Assembly (NCBI GenBank): GCA_014898415.1
Contig: RCTD01000003.1
Coordinates: forward strand, 1,736,001-1,800,000
Reading direction: 5' to 3'
From: Stromatinia cepivora
Taxonomy: Eukaryota; Ascomycota; Leotiomycetes; Helotiales; Sclerotiniaceae
DNA: 64,000 nt
Made by a program: the position numbers and the translations under genes. How positions within the stretch are numbered: the stretch's first letter is position 1; each line of letters starts with the position of its first letter. Positions 50,501 to 63,218 of the stretch are shown in pieces. Under the pieces are notes generated by a model, which was given only the letters and a program-made list of their open reading frames with translations, was not told the DNA's origin and searched no databases.

Positions 50501-51387
50501 GGTTTTATGAACAAAAAAAGGGAGTACTGCATATAGTTAAGTATATTAATGATGTGGAATCTAATATCTATGACGAATACTCTCATCCATATGTATTTTG
50601 AACCTAGCATTCAACTGCATGGGAATCTGCAAGCAGAAAACAGCCCGAAAGAACACACGGTTCGGCTCTACCATTTCCCGCTTCTTTTATCCTTAATCCA
50701 ATCATTGCCATTCCACCTACACTATGAGCTGAACCCGAACTCATGGAACCGAAACCGTATGCATGACGGGATGATGAGAGGCTGATGAAATATCTATAAT
50801 AGAATTTTCAGCTATGGACGGACCGAGACTCACATAAGTCGGACCGTGTTGGGGTGTGATTTCGGGTTGGAGGTGTGATGTGACATCGGAAAGGATTTAT
50901 GGCTGGAGTGCTGAGATTGAATTGGATGGCTGAATGGATTATTTGATGTAGTGGATGGTAGAATAGGGATTCTAACGGCTTTGCTAATGGTTATTGGTTA
51001 TCGGGTTATCGGATTATAGGAGAATTAAGAATGAGAATGAGAATGAGGATGAAGTGGTTGTGATGATGATTTTCAATACCCCCTTTTCCTCCCGCCCTTC
51101 CAATATATTTTTCTTCCATCTACCTTCTTCTGAGCTGAAAATCGACAAATTGATATAGCCCTGCAATTCTTCGGACATTAACGAATTATTCCTTCATTCA
51201 TCCCTTCTTCGATCTTTAATAACCGTGCGTGCTTTAAATAAATCGAGGATCTTCCCGTGATCAACCCCATTCTTTCCTTATCGCCATCCCAGTCAATGGT
51301 CACACAAGAAAAAGTCACCCGCGATGGCTCCACTCCACTCCACTCCACTCCGTCGTCCGAGTTCTGACAATCAAAACCCTTAGTAAC
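47524..51387. other. Gene desert, left part
   Basis: AT-rich at the start, then mixed low-complexity DNA. Small frames (minus 47920-48177, plus 48936-49223, plus 49832-50119) show no motif. (CTCCA)n lies at about 51338-51358. Confidence 0.5.
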
Positions 51388-54260
51388 TACTCCGTACACC
51401 TTCTCGAATCATTTGATATTCATCAGCATCAGCACTATGATCGTTACCCAAGATCATTACCCAAGAAACCATCGAGTAACCAACCTTCCTTGGTACCCAT
51501 GGGGAAACCGTCATTCTCCATATAGCGATTCTCCCATGTCATTGGATAGATCGTGTATTAAATCTACCAGATCATGCAAAGCTAGACGGGAAGCTAGAGC
51601 CAACTGTTTGTGAATCCCGGTATTCCGTCTATTCGCTCCCTTTCCAGTATGCGAGCATTGGCATTGATCTTGGGACCAGGATGAAGATGTCTGTGCGAAA
51701 AGGAGAGTTTAGTTCAAGGTCACATCATATCATATCTTTGTCAATGGCATGAAATATAATATAATATATCTTCAATTATTCGTTCCTTAATTCTAGGACC
51801 TAAGTATAAGTAAGCTTAGCTTACTTACAAATGAACTTCGATATAAAATTCCCTAGTCCAAAGCCCAAAACCCCAAACCCAACCCATGCCGTCCCCAAAA
51901 TCTGGTTCGGTGCTTACAGTGGAGAAGCTTACAGAGTACATTGACCTGAAAGAATCACAGGGACGGAGGGACTTCCCATCCTAGAATCAATAGTGATGAT
52001 TTTTATGTCAAGAGGATGCACAGGACAAGATGATCAATCAAGGAGATTAAGTCGAATCCCCGATTCATACAAAACCACTCCCCTGAAAGATTCGTGTAAC
52101 TATGAAGTGAGAACTTGGCGCCGTCCTGTACCTTGGCGATAGGCCTTCGGCCTTCGGCTTTTCGCTCAGCGGTAGGTTGTGTCACGTTGAGGGAAATAAA
52201 CGCTGGTGATTAACTTGATAATGTTAATATGATGTTTTAATATATGAGATTGGGATCGGGGGGAACTGGATGGGAACCTGTTTGGGTTTGTTTTATCTGC
52301 CGATTTGAGATTTTATGCTAATAACTTAATTAACCTTTATTTTCCTTGCATCGTTCTCTATTGGGTAAGTAATGGATATGATATTGAACCCTTTAAATCT
52401 ATCTACGGAGTTAGCTCCGTAGATAATGGGTTCAGGAATTAGCACGTACCAAATGTGTTTGAATCAATCATCATAGCGGAAGACCTCCGCTTATCTTATT
52501 TGAGTGAGACCTTTGAATTTCTAGAATTTGTATTCGTAATCATCAGCTATATAGAATTATCAATCACAAAATCACTCCCCTATTGACGCGTATTCATAAT
52601 CCACAACCCTCACCGAGAACAAGCATTCAACTCCGTACAGAGAATCTACGCAATTCTCCATCAGTTCATCTCTCGCAAAAATGTACTATCTACTATTTAC
52701 TATCTTTCTCTGAAGAACGAAAGGCTTGGGTAGTTACACAGTGATACAGATCCACTTTCCTATCATCCCTAAGGGTACTCTGTAGAAAAAACCTAGAATA
52801 CGAAGGATCTCTATTTCCGTCTCCTTATTTATCAAGCTTGCTTGCTTGCTTGTGAAGTAAGGTGAGGTAGAACAAGGTAAGGTATGATTCTGTAGATGCA
52901 GTAACTTTGACAGAAGGATGAATGGAAATGGTCTAGTCTGACATATGGGAATTGTCGTGGTTCGATTTGTCAACTCGCTCTTTCGTTTTTACCTACCTAC
53001 AACAAGTTTAAGGAGTTTAGGCTACCATCCTCTTTCCGTTCCTTTCCGAATCGAATAAATCTTCGCTTATTATTGTCTACTCTGTAGTTCTACTCCGTAA
53101 ACTACTCCGTACTATAGAGAAGAACCGGGGGCGCGGGGAGAGGAGGAAAGCGGGATTGGGGGGGCGGGGTATGGGAATGTGGAATCGGTAGATGAAAGTA
53201 TGTTGATTAGTTTGGAGGTTCCGTGCGGATGGTAGATATTAGAACCTATATATGAGCTTTGAGCTTTGAGATTTAGCCTGAAGTGGAGATGGAGATTTAG
53301 GTTTTGGGCCTGGGGATTAAGTTTGAAGCGGAGATTTGCGGAGAAAATTGGTGGCCGAGGAGGAAGAAGTGTTAGGAGCCGGGGACATGGAGAGTTAGGA
53401 TCGGGGAGTTGGAATCTTGAGTCGGGATATGGGGAGTTAGGACCGGGAGACTTAAGAAAATCCAAGAAAAAATCCAAGTATCAAAAATATCCCCCTAGAC
53501 GGATAAATTTTTTCTCTCTAGATTTAGTTCAAAGATTCATATGAAAACATCGCGTATATAGCGAAGTACAACTAGAATAATACACTCTCTACTACTCTAC
53601 TCTACTCATCTATATAATATATACTAGATTCATGAAAACATTATTCCGTTCGGTGTTCAGATTACTAGATAGATACCCCGTACTTGTTAGACTTAACACT
53701 ATCTATACTCAGTGAGTAAAGATAGAGATATATAATTTTGAATAAAATGTTATATTACGGGGTAGAAATACATATACATATCTAGTATTTACTGTATCTT
53801 AATGCCTTCCTTGTTAGGGCTGAATTTTATATATTTGTAAAGATGTCAAGGAACGGAATAGAATGAAATTCCAAGATATCTTTTCTATTTATCTAAGGAA
53901 TTAAATATTAGATATCTATATAAAACATCTCTGATAAATAATGTATTCATAAATTTATCCATATAAACTATCCCGGTAGATATTTCTGTTTTCCCTTCAC
54001 TTTTTTTCTTTCTTTTTTTGCATTTCCAGTAAATTATAAACTATAATGCATGCAAAATGATGTAAGCCACGCCCAAACCAAAATTCCTACCACGTTCATG
54101 ATTGATGATATGCTTCAAGGCTGACAAGCGAAACGGCTAAGTATCGGTACCTACTATACAAGAGGGTCTTGTCTTTCCTTTGCGAGGGGATGATATCGGG
54201 TATTCTTGTTATGGATTTTAACTGGAAGAGATTTTAATTGGAAGAAGGACGTACTCCGTA
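51388..54260. repeat. Cluster of dispersed TACTCCGTA motifs
   Basis: Exact copies at 51388-51396, 53091-53099, 53103-53111 and 54252-54260, a near copy at 52630-52637, and a hairpin made of the same heptamer at 52401-52424. No gene lies in this stretch. A minus frame at 53112-53477 is Pro/Leu/Ser low complexity caused by G-rich repeats. Confidence 0.5.
52401..52424. repeat. Perfect inverted repeat with 10 bp arms
   Basis: ATCTACGGAG and CTCCGTAGAT flank the 4-base loop TTAG. On either strand it would fold to a stable stem. It is not followed by a T-run and no gene ends here, so a terminator role is not supported. Confidence 0.7.
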
Positions 54261-56033
54261 GTGATTGAGGGGTTTGGTTGGTTTACCGAGGAGAAGAAAG
54301 AAGAGAGGAGGGATGATGTTATAACTACCTACTACCTATACCTGGTAAATTAATGATGTGTATCTATGAGAAGATAAGTGAAATAGAGAATTGAGTCAGA
54401 AAATGTACAGTAATTAAGGTATTTCGGATTACTGGATTGAGTAAATGATGGGTGATGAATGATATATCATCTGATATATCATCTGATATTCTCCTTCTCC
54501 AGATTTGCGACTCAGATCCTCAAGATTCGGACTCAGAAACGATGAGAAGGTTGCTAGAATATTGATTGATCATTGATCTCTGCCCTATATGGGTCGTTGT
54601 ACTAAATAAAGTGTGTAACTTAAAAGGATTGGTCATCAAGAGGGACGGTCCCTCGGCTCCCTCCTTTAAGCTTTGGATCTAATTTACCTCCGTGTTTCCT
54701 TCCCGGTGGCTTTCCGCTGTCTGTGTTTCGATAAATGTTGGTTTTAGTTTTGGCGCTGGTGTTGGTGCGCCGGAATAATTAAAGATTGAGGGCCGGTCCG
54801 TGGTGTCCGCTGTTGGTAGACGGAATAGAGAGAGAGGGTTTTGCATTTTGACTACCACACAAGAAGGACGTCGTAGGGAAAACCTAGGGAAAACCTCGGT
54901 ACTTCATTCTTTACTCTCCATAACTCGTATCATTCGTACTTCCATCTCATAGAAAGAAATTGAAGGGAAGTTCATTTTGTATGTGTCAGTATCATGATTG
55001 TCATCCTCATCATCATCCAAATGTAGATGGTTTATACATGAAGATGTCTAGGATTTTGGAAATTTGTCAGATGGGAAATGGAAGATGCCGAAATAGTTAC
55101 CCGTAGAACTACTCTTGTCCCTCCTCTTCCCCCACAATAAAAAGCATCCACATCCGCAACCAGGAGCCTACTCGATATATAGTAAGGGTTATCTGAAATT
55201 ATCCACCAGGATCATTTAAAAAATGATTCAATATCTTCCGTGCCCACCATTAGTTCCGCTGCGCTTCCGCATCGGTTCTAGAAAGAGGGGTTATTGAAGA
55301 TGATACTTTTACTAGTGTTGATGAATTTGTAGGTGATTCGTCTATCTGGATAATATTGGTATCGAAAGGAGGGCATTCTTTTGATCCCAGTACCATTCAT
55401 ACATACTCTATTTAGGTATCTTGGATCGAGTCGTCTATACGGCCCATACCTTTTCTCATCCATCAATCTCAAGTCAAAAGCTGCACGCAATAACGGGGAA
55501 TGGATGTACGGGTAAGAGGAAAGGCCCAATTTTTGATGTCGAAAGGGCCGACGATCGATATTTCCACTTCTGCAAGTCTTCCTAGTAGCGTATGCGCAAT
55601 GAATGTAAGTATCTATCTAGTACTGCGTAGGTAAGTAAGTGAGTGTACTTGAGTCCGAGGGTAACTGGTCCACGATGTTTTCTTGAGTGGTGTGTTTGTT
55701 GTATGTGTTGTATGGATGAAAAAGACAATAATGGATGCATCTACGCCTGATGTTAAAGAGATACGCATGGTTTAACTTATCGCCGAAAGGTTAGTGGTGA
55801 TAGCAATAGATTTAAATGTTCATTGGCCCATACTTCATACATTGACCCAGTATATTTATTATAGGTATCGAATCTTATGAATAGCCTAAATAAAGTATTC
55901 TCTTGTTATTTCTTTACCAATCCATTAAACATTTCCCAATCAAATTGTTGCAGATATGCAGGAATTGTGCAAGGATATTCCTTGATGATGTTTCCATCAT
56001 AGCATGAAGGAACTTGGAAATTTTAGTCTACAT

Positions 56034-56170
56034 TTATTTTTATTATTTTTATTATTTTTATTATTTTTATTATTTTTATTATTTTTATTATTTTTATTAT
56101 TTTTATTATTTTTATTATTTTTATTATTTTTATTATTTTTATTATTATTACTATTATTATTGTTGTTGTT
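56034..56170. repeat. Nonamer microsatellite (TTATTTTTA)n
   Basis: About twelve copies of a 9 bp AT-only unit followed by ATT and GTT triplets. Confidence 0.9.
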
Positions 56171-56324
56171 CAGCACGGGCATAAATCTTTTTCCAAGAAG
56201 CTTGGTGACTTTTGTGACATTTCTCTGTAAGGCGGGGTTGGGGGAGTGAAAAAGGTGATATTTCTCAGCTAAGATCCTAGAAGGAATATGATATATCATT
56301 CGGAAGTGATGGGATCACAACATA

Positions 56325-56392
56325 CGAATGAATGAATGAATGAATGAATGAATTCATTTCAATTTAATTCTATTCAATTCAATTCAATTCAT
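56325..56392. repeat. (GAAT)n followed by (ATTCA)n
   Basis: About six GAAT units run directly into ATTCA/TTCAA units, so the two halves are partly complementary and could form a hairpin. Confidence 0.75.
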
Positions 56393-58784
56393 CACATTAT
56401 TCACTTTAATATATTACCTCCTTGGACTTTTGTATTATCATTATCATTCTACAACGGAAGAAAAACTTCCCATAACCTTGTGAGAAAGTGGAAACTTTTT
56501 CACTCTCTCAAATTCCTCAATCCCTCAACCATGGAATGTGGAACCCTATGACAACTCTGTTAAAGAATCGGAAGACGACTTCTTGCGCTTTCTTAGAAAA
56601 AGGAAATATTCAAACTCAAACTAGAATCCCCGAATTCCTCCCCCCCCCTCTTCTCCCCATCGATCGACCAATTTCAAGTCAAACCGCCCCCTGAGCTGAA
56701 ACCTTTCTACACCTTGGAACATATCATTCGTTCGATCAATGATATCTTCAAGACAACTACCACATCTATCAAAGAATGAAATATGTCAACATAGAACATT
56801 GGATCCAATGAATTGTAAAATACATGAAATTTCGTCAATTTTTCAGCCTATATATATCTTGGTGCATTTTTCGAGATGTTACGCTTTTTGAGCTGAGCCT
56901 ACCTACCTGCATCTTAATGACCGGAGAGAGCCCATCCCATGAGATTAAGATATCCGGTTTTTATAAAATAATCTAGCCGTTTTTCGTGAAGTTTAGAGAT
57001 TTTGGAGTCTCTTGATCCTAATGCACGATTCAGGGACAAATTGAATATCAGTGGTTTTCGCCCAAGAAATCATCTGAACTGAGATGCATGATTCTGGAAC
57101 CTGGACTGATGATATTTGTTACTCAGTTGATACTTAGTTAACTAAATTATATCTCCTCGCTCGTATCTACTTTAAGTAATAGTTATATGTATCACCTCAT
57201 GAGCCACACTACTAAACACAACATATAATCGTTTCCCCTCTCTCCTTTAGGTTTCCACCTTCACGATACCTCCATTTTATTTATTTAATCTTCCCGTCCT
57301 CTGCAATACTGCAATACTGCAATACCATCTCCTGGACCATCATCACGGACCATCGTATCTCAGCAAAACAATCAAACGGGTCTCACATTGGGCTTGACTT
57401 ATCATCCGTCTGGACTCTGGCCTCTGGAGAAATAGAAGTGGAAGGGGAAGACGAAGAAGCATTAGCATCATCAACCGAAAAGGGCATCGTACCGTACCAA
57501 CAACCTACCTAAATCCAACCTACGTACCGTACCGTACTTCTCTCTACTTCTCTACCCTACCTGAGCTTTATTCTGCACCCACCACGGAACGAATTGCGAC
57601 CCTGTCTTGAGTGGTTTTTCGCTTAGGCCTGTTCATCTACAGTATTACCCAGCCTAGCCATCTGCAAGCAGTAGGAAGCAACTGGAGCAAAGCACAGCAA
57701 CAAGCCTCTTTTAAACCTTGCAAATCGAATTAACAAATTCATACCAAATTACAAAACTGATTGTCAATCTTGTTACCCTTTTCAAACTACCTGCAAATCC
57801 CAATTCTGGGGGTGGCCCTTTCTTCCTTGGTTTTCGTACGTTATCAATACATAATCTGTACATCTTCTTGTTCTTGTGTTCTCTCTTGTACACATACTAC
57901 ACAAACTACACAAACTACACATACTACACACACAATCGTTATTGTACAACAAACCAAACTATCTCTCCGAAACTTACTTGTTGCGTTCGTTATACGTTCT
58001 ACCATAAGAGGGGGATAATTGAACGTACGTCCTCGCTTGGATTCCAACCATTTACTTGTTTCGATACAACACACCCTTCGAAGTTCGAAAGTCGATCAAG
58101 CGATATAAATCATTAGCCATACCCATACGAATAACTCCACTTTCCTTTGGAATTGAATCTCAAATCTGAAGTTTGTAAGGGCCCTTGTCAGATTTCAATT
58201 TGCGCATGTTCATCTCCCGTACCTTCACACACCACCAACTTTTACTTTCTTAAAGCCCCTTCCATCCTAACATCCTGACATCCTGACATCCTGACATCCT
58301 TCCCACACCCCTTCACCCATTCAAAAAGTGTTCCACCCCCTTCATTATCTTTTGTTTCATTCGGCCAAAAAATCCAAAATAACCCTAGTCTCTCGTTATT
58401 AATTATCCTCGGAACAGGCCCGCTAAATCGTATCTTTACTCTTACCCCGAAACTTTAACATTTCCCATTTTGTCGGCAAGAGGAAACGGTTTGTTGGATA
58501 ATACCCATAGGTATACTATCGTGAACCTCCTCTTCGAAATTCCATTCCAAAAGTCAAAGCTTCCATATCATTCATCCATACCACCCAAACACATCACACA
58601 TACATACATACATATATTTACCAAAGTACTTTATTACACTTTCATACTTCTACCCTGCATCATTCCCAGAATTTACATTCTCCAAACCTTTTTTTTCACC
58701 CATAACTTTTATTACCAACACAAACATCTTCGAATGATCGTTTGATTAAAAGTTGGTTTAATATAAGGTGCTGGCTTGGATGTT

Positions 58785-61065
58785 ATGGTGATTGACATTA
58801 AATCACATTTATCATTTTCTTTGGTCGGATCTTGTTCGGTAGGAAAGGTGGATATGGATATGCAACTTACACCTGTGTCATCAGAGGAGGCCATCTTTGA
58901 ATGGTCAGATCATTCAACTAGCCCCGATCGAGACGACGTCGAAGAAGTCATACGACAAACACAAGGAGTATATCCAAATATTCCAAGGCGACCAAGAGTC
59001 ATACGGGCACCATCTCGTCGACGAGTTCGAATTGACGAATCTTGTGGTGATTATTCGAGTGTCAACTTTCAACATTATAAATTTGGGAGAATCGAAATGA
59101 GAGCTGGCAGTATGGATGGTTCTGATGGTTCGAATTCTTCCGCAATTACGGTTATGACTTCGGCGACTTCATCGTGTGGTGATCCTTGGAGTGCAGGGGG
59201 TTTTGTAGAGGAAGAGCAAGATGGCTATGAACATAATGGATCGGTAGAAGGTAGTTGGGATGGAGAACACATACATGAACATGAACATGAACATGAACAT
59301 GAACATGATCATGATCATGATCATGATCACGATCACGATCAAGATCAAGATTTCGATATGTTGTTGGAACCAAAATTGGAGCCTTTGGAGGATGAGGTGA
59401 ACTTGGAGTCGGTCGCTCCGCGCACATCCTCGACACTACCCTCGCCTACGCAACCGAAACGACCCCGTGGCCGCCCGCGTAAAAACCCTGTACAAACTAT
59501 CGAGCCATTGCATAAGATTGCGAAAGGAAGATCAAAGACTGGTTGTGTAACATGTAGGAGAAGAAAGAAGAAGTGTGATGAAGCCAAACCTAGGTGTATG
59601 TTTTGAGTTACCCGCATGGTACCATCGTTCCTTCCATGATGTCATTATGCTAATGGTCATCCGTTACACAGGTATGAATTGCGAAAAGAATGCAGTCGTT
59701 TGTGAAGGCTATCCTGAAAAACAAGTCTGGAAGAGTGGGAAGGAAAAGGCTGAAGAAGGTACGACCTTTTGGAGATGCCAGCTATCAATACCGGAGATAC
59801 TGATTAAATCGACAGCAGCCCGTCTGCGAAGGGTCAGCTTGCCCAATATTACACTCCAACCTGTGATTCATGGAGTCGAAACATCTGGAGATAAAGTTTT
59901 CTTCGAACATTATATCTACAGATTGAGCCACATTTTTACAGTCGAAGGGGCGGACAATAATGCATTCAAGGATCAGTTACTGCCAATGGCTGTACAACAT
60001 GCTGGTCTCATGCATTCAATCCTTTCTCTTTCGAGCAAACATATTAACTATGACTCGGAATATGGTCAGAAAGTACTACAACAACATCCCGATATTGATA
60101 GAGAGTCCCTAGAAGAGAGATCTCAATATCATCATTCGGCAGCTATTGAGGAGCTTCACAACGATTTGAAAAGACAAGAAAGAGGCGAAACTGACAGTAC
60201 AGTCATATCTGCCTGTCTTGGTCAAATGCTGTGTCTCGTTCTTCAGACCCTCGCGGATCCTAATCCGAATGGTACCCACCGCATACATCTTGATGCCTAT
60301 AAGCACATCATTCAAAAATCTCAACCTGATGAAGGGCCTTTCCTAAATTTCATACGGGAATTTTTTCAGTTTCACATCATTCTCGACGAAATAATCTTTC
60401 TTCCAGAAGGGCGCGGTCGTCTGGGTGCCGTATCTGATGATTGGGATCTCCCATCCAATATCATTCAACCCGATGCCGTCCGCCTTCTTGGTGTTAATGA
60501 TGGTCTTTTTCTCTACATGTCTAAAATAACAAATATTCGCAACTCTATTCGCCACAATATACAGCACAAGATCGATCCCGTGGTTGACTATAGAGCTCTA
60601 TACAGAGCCGCCGAAATCGATGCTGGCATTCGGGATTGGACACCTGCCTGGCCAGCTGGAGACTCTAGAGATCTTGCTGGTTTACTCTACAAACAAATGA
60701 TGTGGGTTTATTTATGGAGAACTATCTATCCTCCCAAGAACACATTTTGGAAGCCAGATCCTAGAATTACTCAAGCTGTTGACGATGGAATCGCTTTACT
60801 TGAACAAGTACCACCACGTGATCCAGCTCAAACTCTTGTCCTGGCTCCAGCTTTCATACTCGGTTGCGCTGCCTTCGAAAATAGACAAAGAGAACCTATT
60901 AGGAAAGCCATTGGCGTGGTGAAAGCATACATGGAATATCGAAATTCAGATGCAGCTCTCAAGGTACTTGAAGAAGTTTGGAGATTAATGGATGCTCAAG
61001 ATGAGAGAAGTTGGGATTGGCAAAGTTTAGCTCATGGATTGGGTATGGATTTTTTGGCCACCTGA
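58785..61065 (+). CDS. Zn2Cys6 transcription factor, ACR-2-like, with AT-hook and His-acidic tract
   Basis: Exon 1 runs 58785-59595; a 76 bp intron (59596-59671) splits the zinc cluster; exon 2 runs 59672-61065. A second in-frame intron 59759-59818 (or to 59815) is likely, since removing it restores EKAEEARLRRVSLPN. This yields about 714 residues; ATG 58854 (MDMQLTPVSSEEA) is a good alternative start. Counted from 58854: a His-Glu/His-Asp tract at about residues 139-166, an AT-hook KRPRGRPRKNP at about 202, and the cluster GCVTCRRRKKKCDEAKPRC-MNC from about 230. The C-terminal half is the fungal-specific domain (HAGLMHSILSLSSKHINYDS; ends GLGMDFLAT). Similarity to acriflavine-sensitivity regulator ACR-2 is from recall. 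A three-codon ORF (58780) overlaps the first ATG. Confidence 0.85.
59268..59351 (+). repeat. In-frame hexamer repeat coding for alternating His and acidic residues
   Basis: The repeat CATGAA, then CATGAT, CACGAT and CAAGAT encodes His-Glu units, His-Asp units, then Gln-Asp units without interruption. Confidence 0.95.
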
Positions 61066-61929
61066 AATCTTATCAGTACTCATCACCCTCGCCACAACAT
61101 ATGATGAAATATCCATTATCACCAAATCCGACCCAAATCGGTTCACCGTAACGTCGCAACGGAAATATATCCGACCCCGGTTCTACGAAGTCTAGAATCT
61201 ATATGCCGTGAGACGGTAATACACTATGAACCAGGACCTCGCATCACACCTAGGATTAACCTAAAGCCTAGGCTCTACAAAGGAAACTCGGGTTGGACGA
61301 AGAATATGCACATGCGGGCCGAAAAATTTCGGATCGATAATTATTTACCGCCTCGCATCCCCATGATTTTCGTCCCTGGCGTTAAGGCTTACCTTGCCGA
61401 TCATCAATATTAGTATTTATCCATTTATTTTACGACGCGGGTTTTATTGTTCTTCACAACTTTATCCATACGAGGCATGAATTCGGAATTGGACCGCGTT
61501 ACAAAAATCTTGTGCAATTGTACATGTCACTTTTTGGCTTTTGACACTCCACTCTATATGAACTACTCACAATTCGGGATACCACGTCGGGGATGTCGAC
61601 AATTTTATTCGAAAACATACCTTTTTTTTTTCTTAGCCTGCCACACGTTTTCGTTTTGGCGAGTCGTATTTTTGAAAGTTTTTTATCGCATTGCATCGCA
61701 TTAGCATTAGCATTTGAATTTTATCTTTTTAATCAACCTCGTCATATCATATCTCTGGGCGGGTAGACTTAAAAAAAATATAGCATTTTTAGGTTGGGTT
61801 CCGGGAACGGGAAAAACTTCAGACAGATAAAAAAAATCTGGGTGGTTTTTTTTTTCCTGTCTTTACAAAAACCTCATGTCTCTTTTTGGTGAGATGGATG
61901 GGGGAATAGATGACCTAGGAGGAATGGGG
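61066..61929. other. 3' flank of the ACR-2-like gene
   Basis: No gene. Homopolymer runs of A or T at 61620, 61770, 61830 and 61849. Confidence 0.5.
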
Positions 61930-62020
61930 TAGGATTAGGATAGGATAGGATAGGATAGGATAGGATAGGATAGGATAGGATAGGATAGGATAGGATAGGA
62001 TAGGACAGGATAGGAAAGGA
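61930..62020. repeat. (TAGGA)n microsatellite
   Basis: About 17 units of a 5 bp repeat with a few substitutions near the right end. GGATT units follow at about 62100-62117. Confidence 0.9.
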
Positions 62021-62389
62021 TGGGGAATGCTATTGGTGGGTAGGTGGGTGGGTGGAAGGTTGGAACTTCCTTCCACGGGTGGGTAATGGGGATGCATTGG
62101 TTGGATTGGATTGGATTGGGACGGGATAGGTTACTGGATGGTTTTTGGTATTGGGTTGGCAAGTTTTGGATTTTGGATCTGGTATTTGGATTTGGAATTA
62201 GTATTTGGTATTTGATATCTAGTATCTGGTATGTTGATGTTGTGTCTATGATGGGTGGAAGTGGGTGTACAAAGAATGCTTTGGATGTGATGAGATGAGA
62301 GAAAGGAGAGAGGAAGAAGAGTGAAGAAATGATGAAAGTGTAGAAAGATAGATAATTTGATTGAATGGATGAATATAAGATCTTTTATA

Positions 62390-62431
62390 CAAATATAAAT
62401 ACAAATACAAATAAATACAAATACAAATAAG
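62390..62431. repeat. (AAATAC)n-type repeat
   Basis: Short imperfect hexamer tract. Confidence 0.8.
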
Positions 62432-62570
62432 AGTATACAGATATAGATACAAATCTAAAATTCTAATCAAATCATAGATGTATTAGTATAATTTATATTA
62501 TTATACTTGTAGTATTAAATTCATTCTAATTATATCTCGTTTAATCTAGTTTAATATTTTATATTGTTTA

Positions 62571-62774
62571 TTTTCTTTTCTTTTCTTTTCTTTTCTTTTC
62601 TTTTCTTTCTTTTCTTTCTTTTCTTTTCTTTCTTTTCTTTTCTTTTCTTTTCTTTTCTTTTCTTTTCTTTTCTTTTCTTTTCTTTTCTTTTCTTTTCTTT
62701 TCTTTTCTTTTCTTTTCTTTTCTTTCTTTTCTTTCTTTTCTTTTCTTTTCTTTTCTTTTCTTTTCTTTTCTTTT
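62571..62774. repeat. (CTTTT)n polypyrimidine tract
   Basis: About 200 bp of pure pyrimidine on the plus strand, mostly CTTTT with occasional CTTT units. Confidence 0.95.
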
Positions 62775-62867
62775 AAGAAAGAAGGAAAGAGGAAAGAGGA
62801 AAGAGGAAAGAGGAAAGAGGAAAGAGGAAAGAGGAAAGAGGAAAGAGGAAAGAGGAAAGAGGAAAGA
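62775..62867. repeat. (GGAAAGA)n polypurine tract
   Basis: About twelve heptamers of pure purine directly abut the polypyrimidine tract. Confidence 0.95.
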
Positions 62868-63068
62868 TCTCGTAGATTAAGATCTAGAATTTAGAATCTA
62901 AAAGAGAAAGAGTATATATATAAAGAAACTTCGAAGAAAGGTTATCAAAAATGAGAATTGTAATATTATTGTTATCAATAATTGGATCATTATTTGAAAA
63001 GATATATCAATTTATATATTTATTGATGATATAAAAGCGATCATCCTATTTATAATTGCTTTGTATAT

Positions 63069-63218
63069 TGTGACGAACCCAACGAGCGTTTAGAGATCAA
63101 CCTTAGAATTAAAAGCTACAGAGCTAAAAAGAAAGTGCTACGAAGCTATATATATGATCGACTCGAAGTTTAGTACCGTACTAGCCCGATCGGACGCGAT
63201 CATATATATCTCGTGATA
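63069..63218 (-). repeat. Probable LTR
   Basis: Termini TGTGACGA and TCGTGATA. The terminal TA in place of CA would fit RIP. Confidence 0.5.

Larger units (their letters stand above)
54261..58784. other. Gene desert, right part, with long upstream region of the next gene
   Basis: No supported gene. It contains the microsatellites listed separately, triplet/octamer repeats such as CTGCAATA near 57300, TACACAAAC-type repeats at 57889-57935 and CATCCTGA repeats at 58266-58300. The last kilobase is CT-rich, like a long fungal 5' leader. Confidence 0.5.

Noticed and set aside
53112..53477. 121-codon Pro/Leu/Asn-rich minus frame
   Set aside because: It is the translation of G-rich degenerate repeats (GGGGAGTTAGGA-like), with an opposite frame equally open.
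56034..56170. Regular short repeats as a CRISPR array
   Set aside because: There are no spacers; it is a simple tandem microsatellite in a eukaryotic genome.
55997..56299. Asn/Lys repeat frame and its Leu/Phe counterpart
   Set aside because: Both are translations of the AT nonamer microsatellite.
62564..62776. Ser/Phe repeat open frame
   Set aside because: It is the translation of the CTTTT microsatellite.
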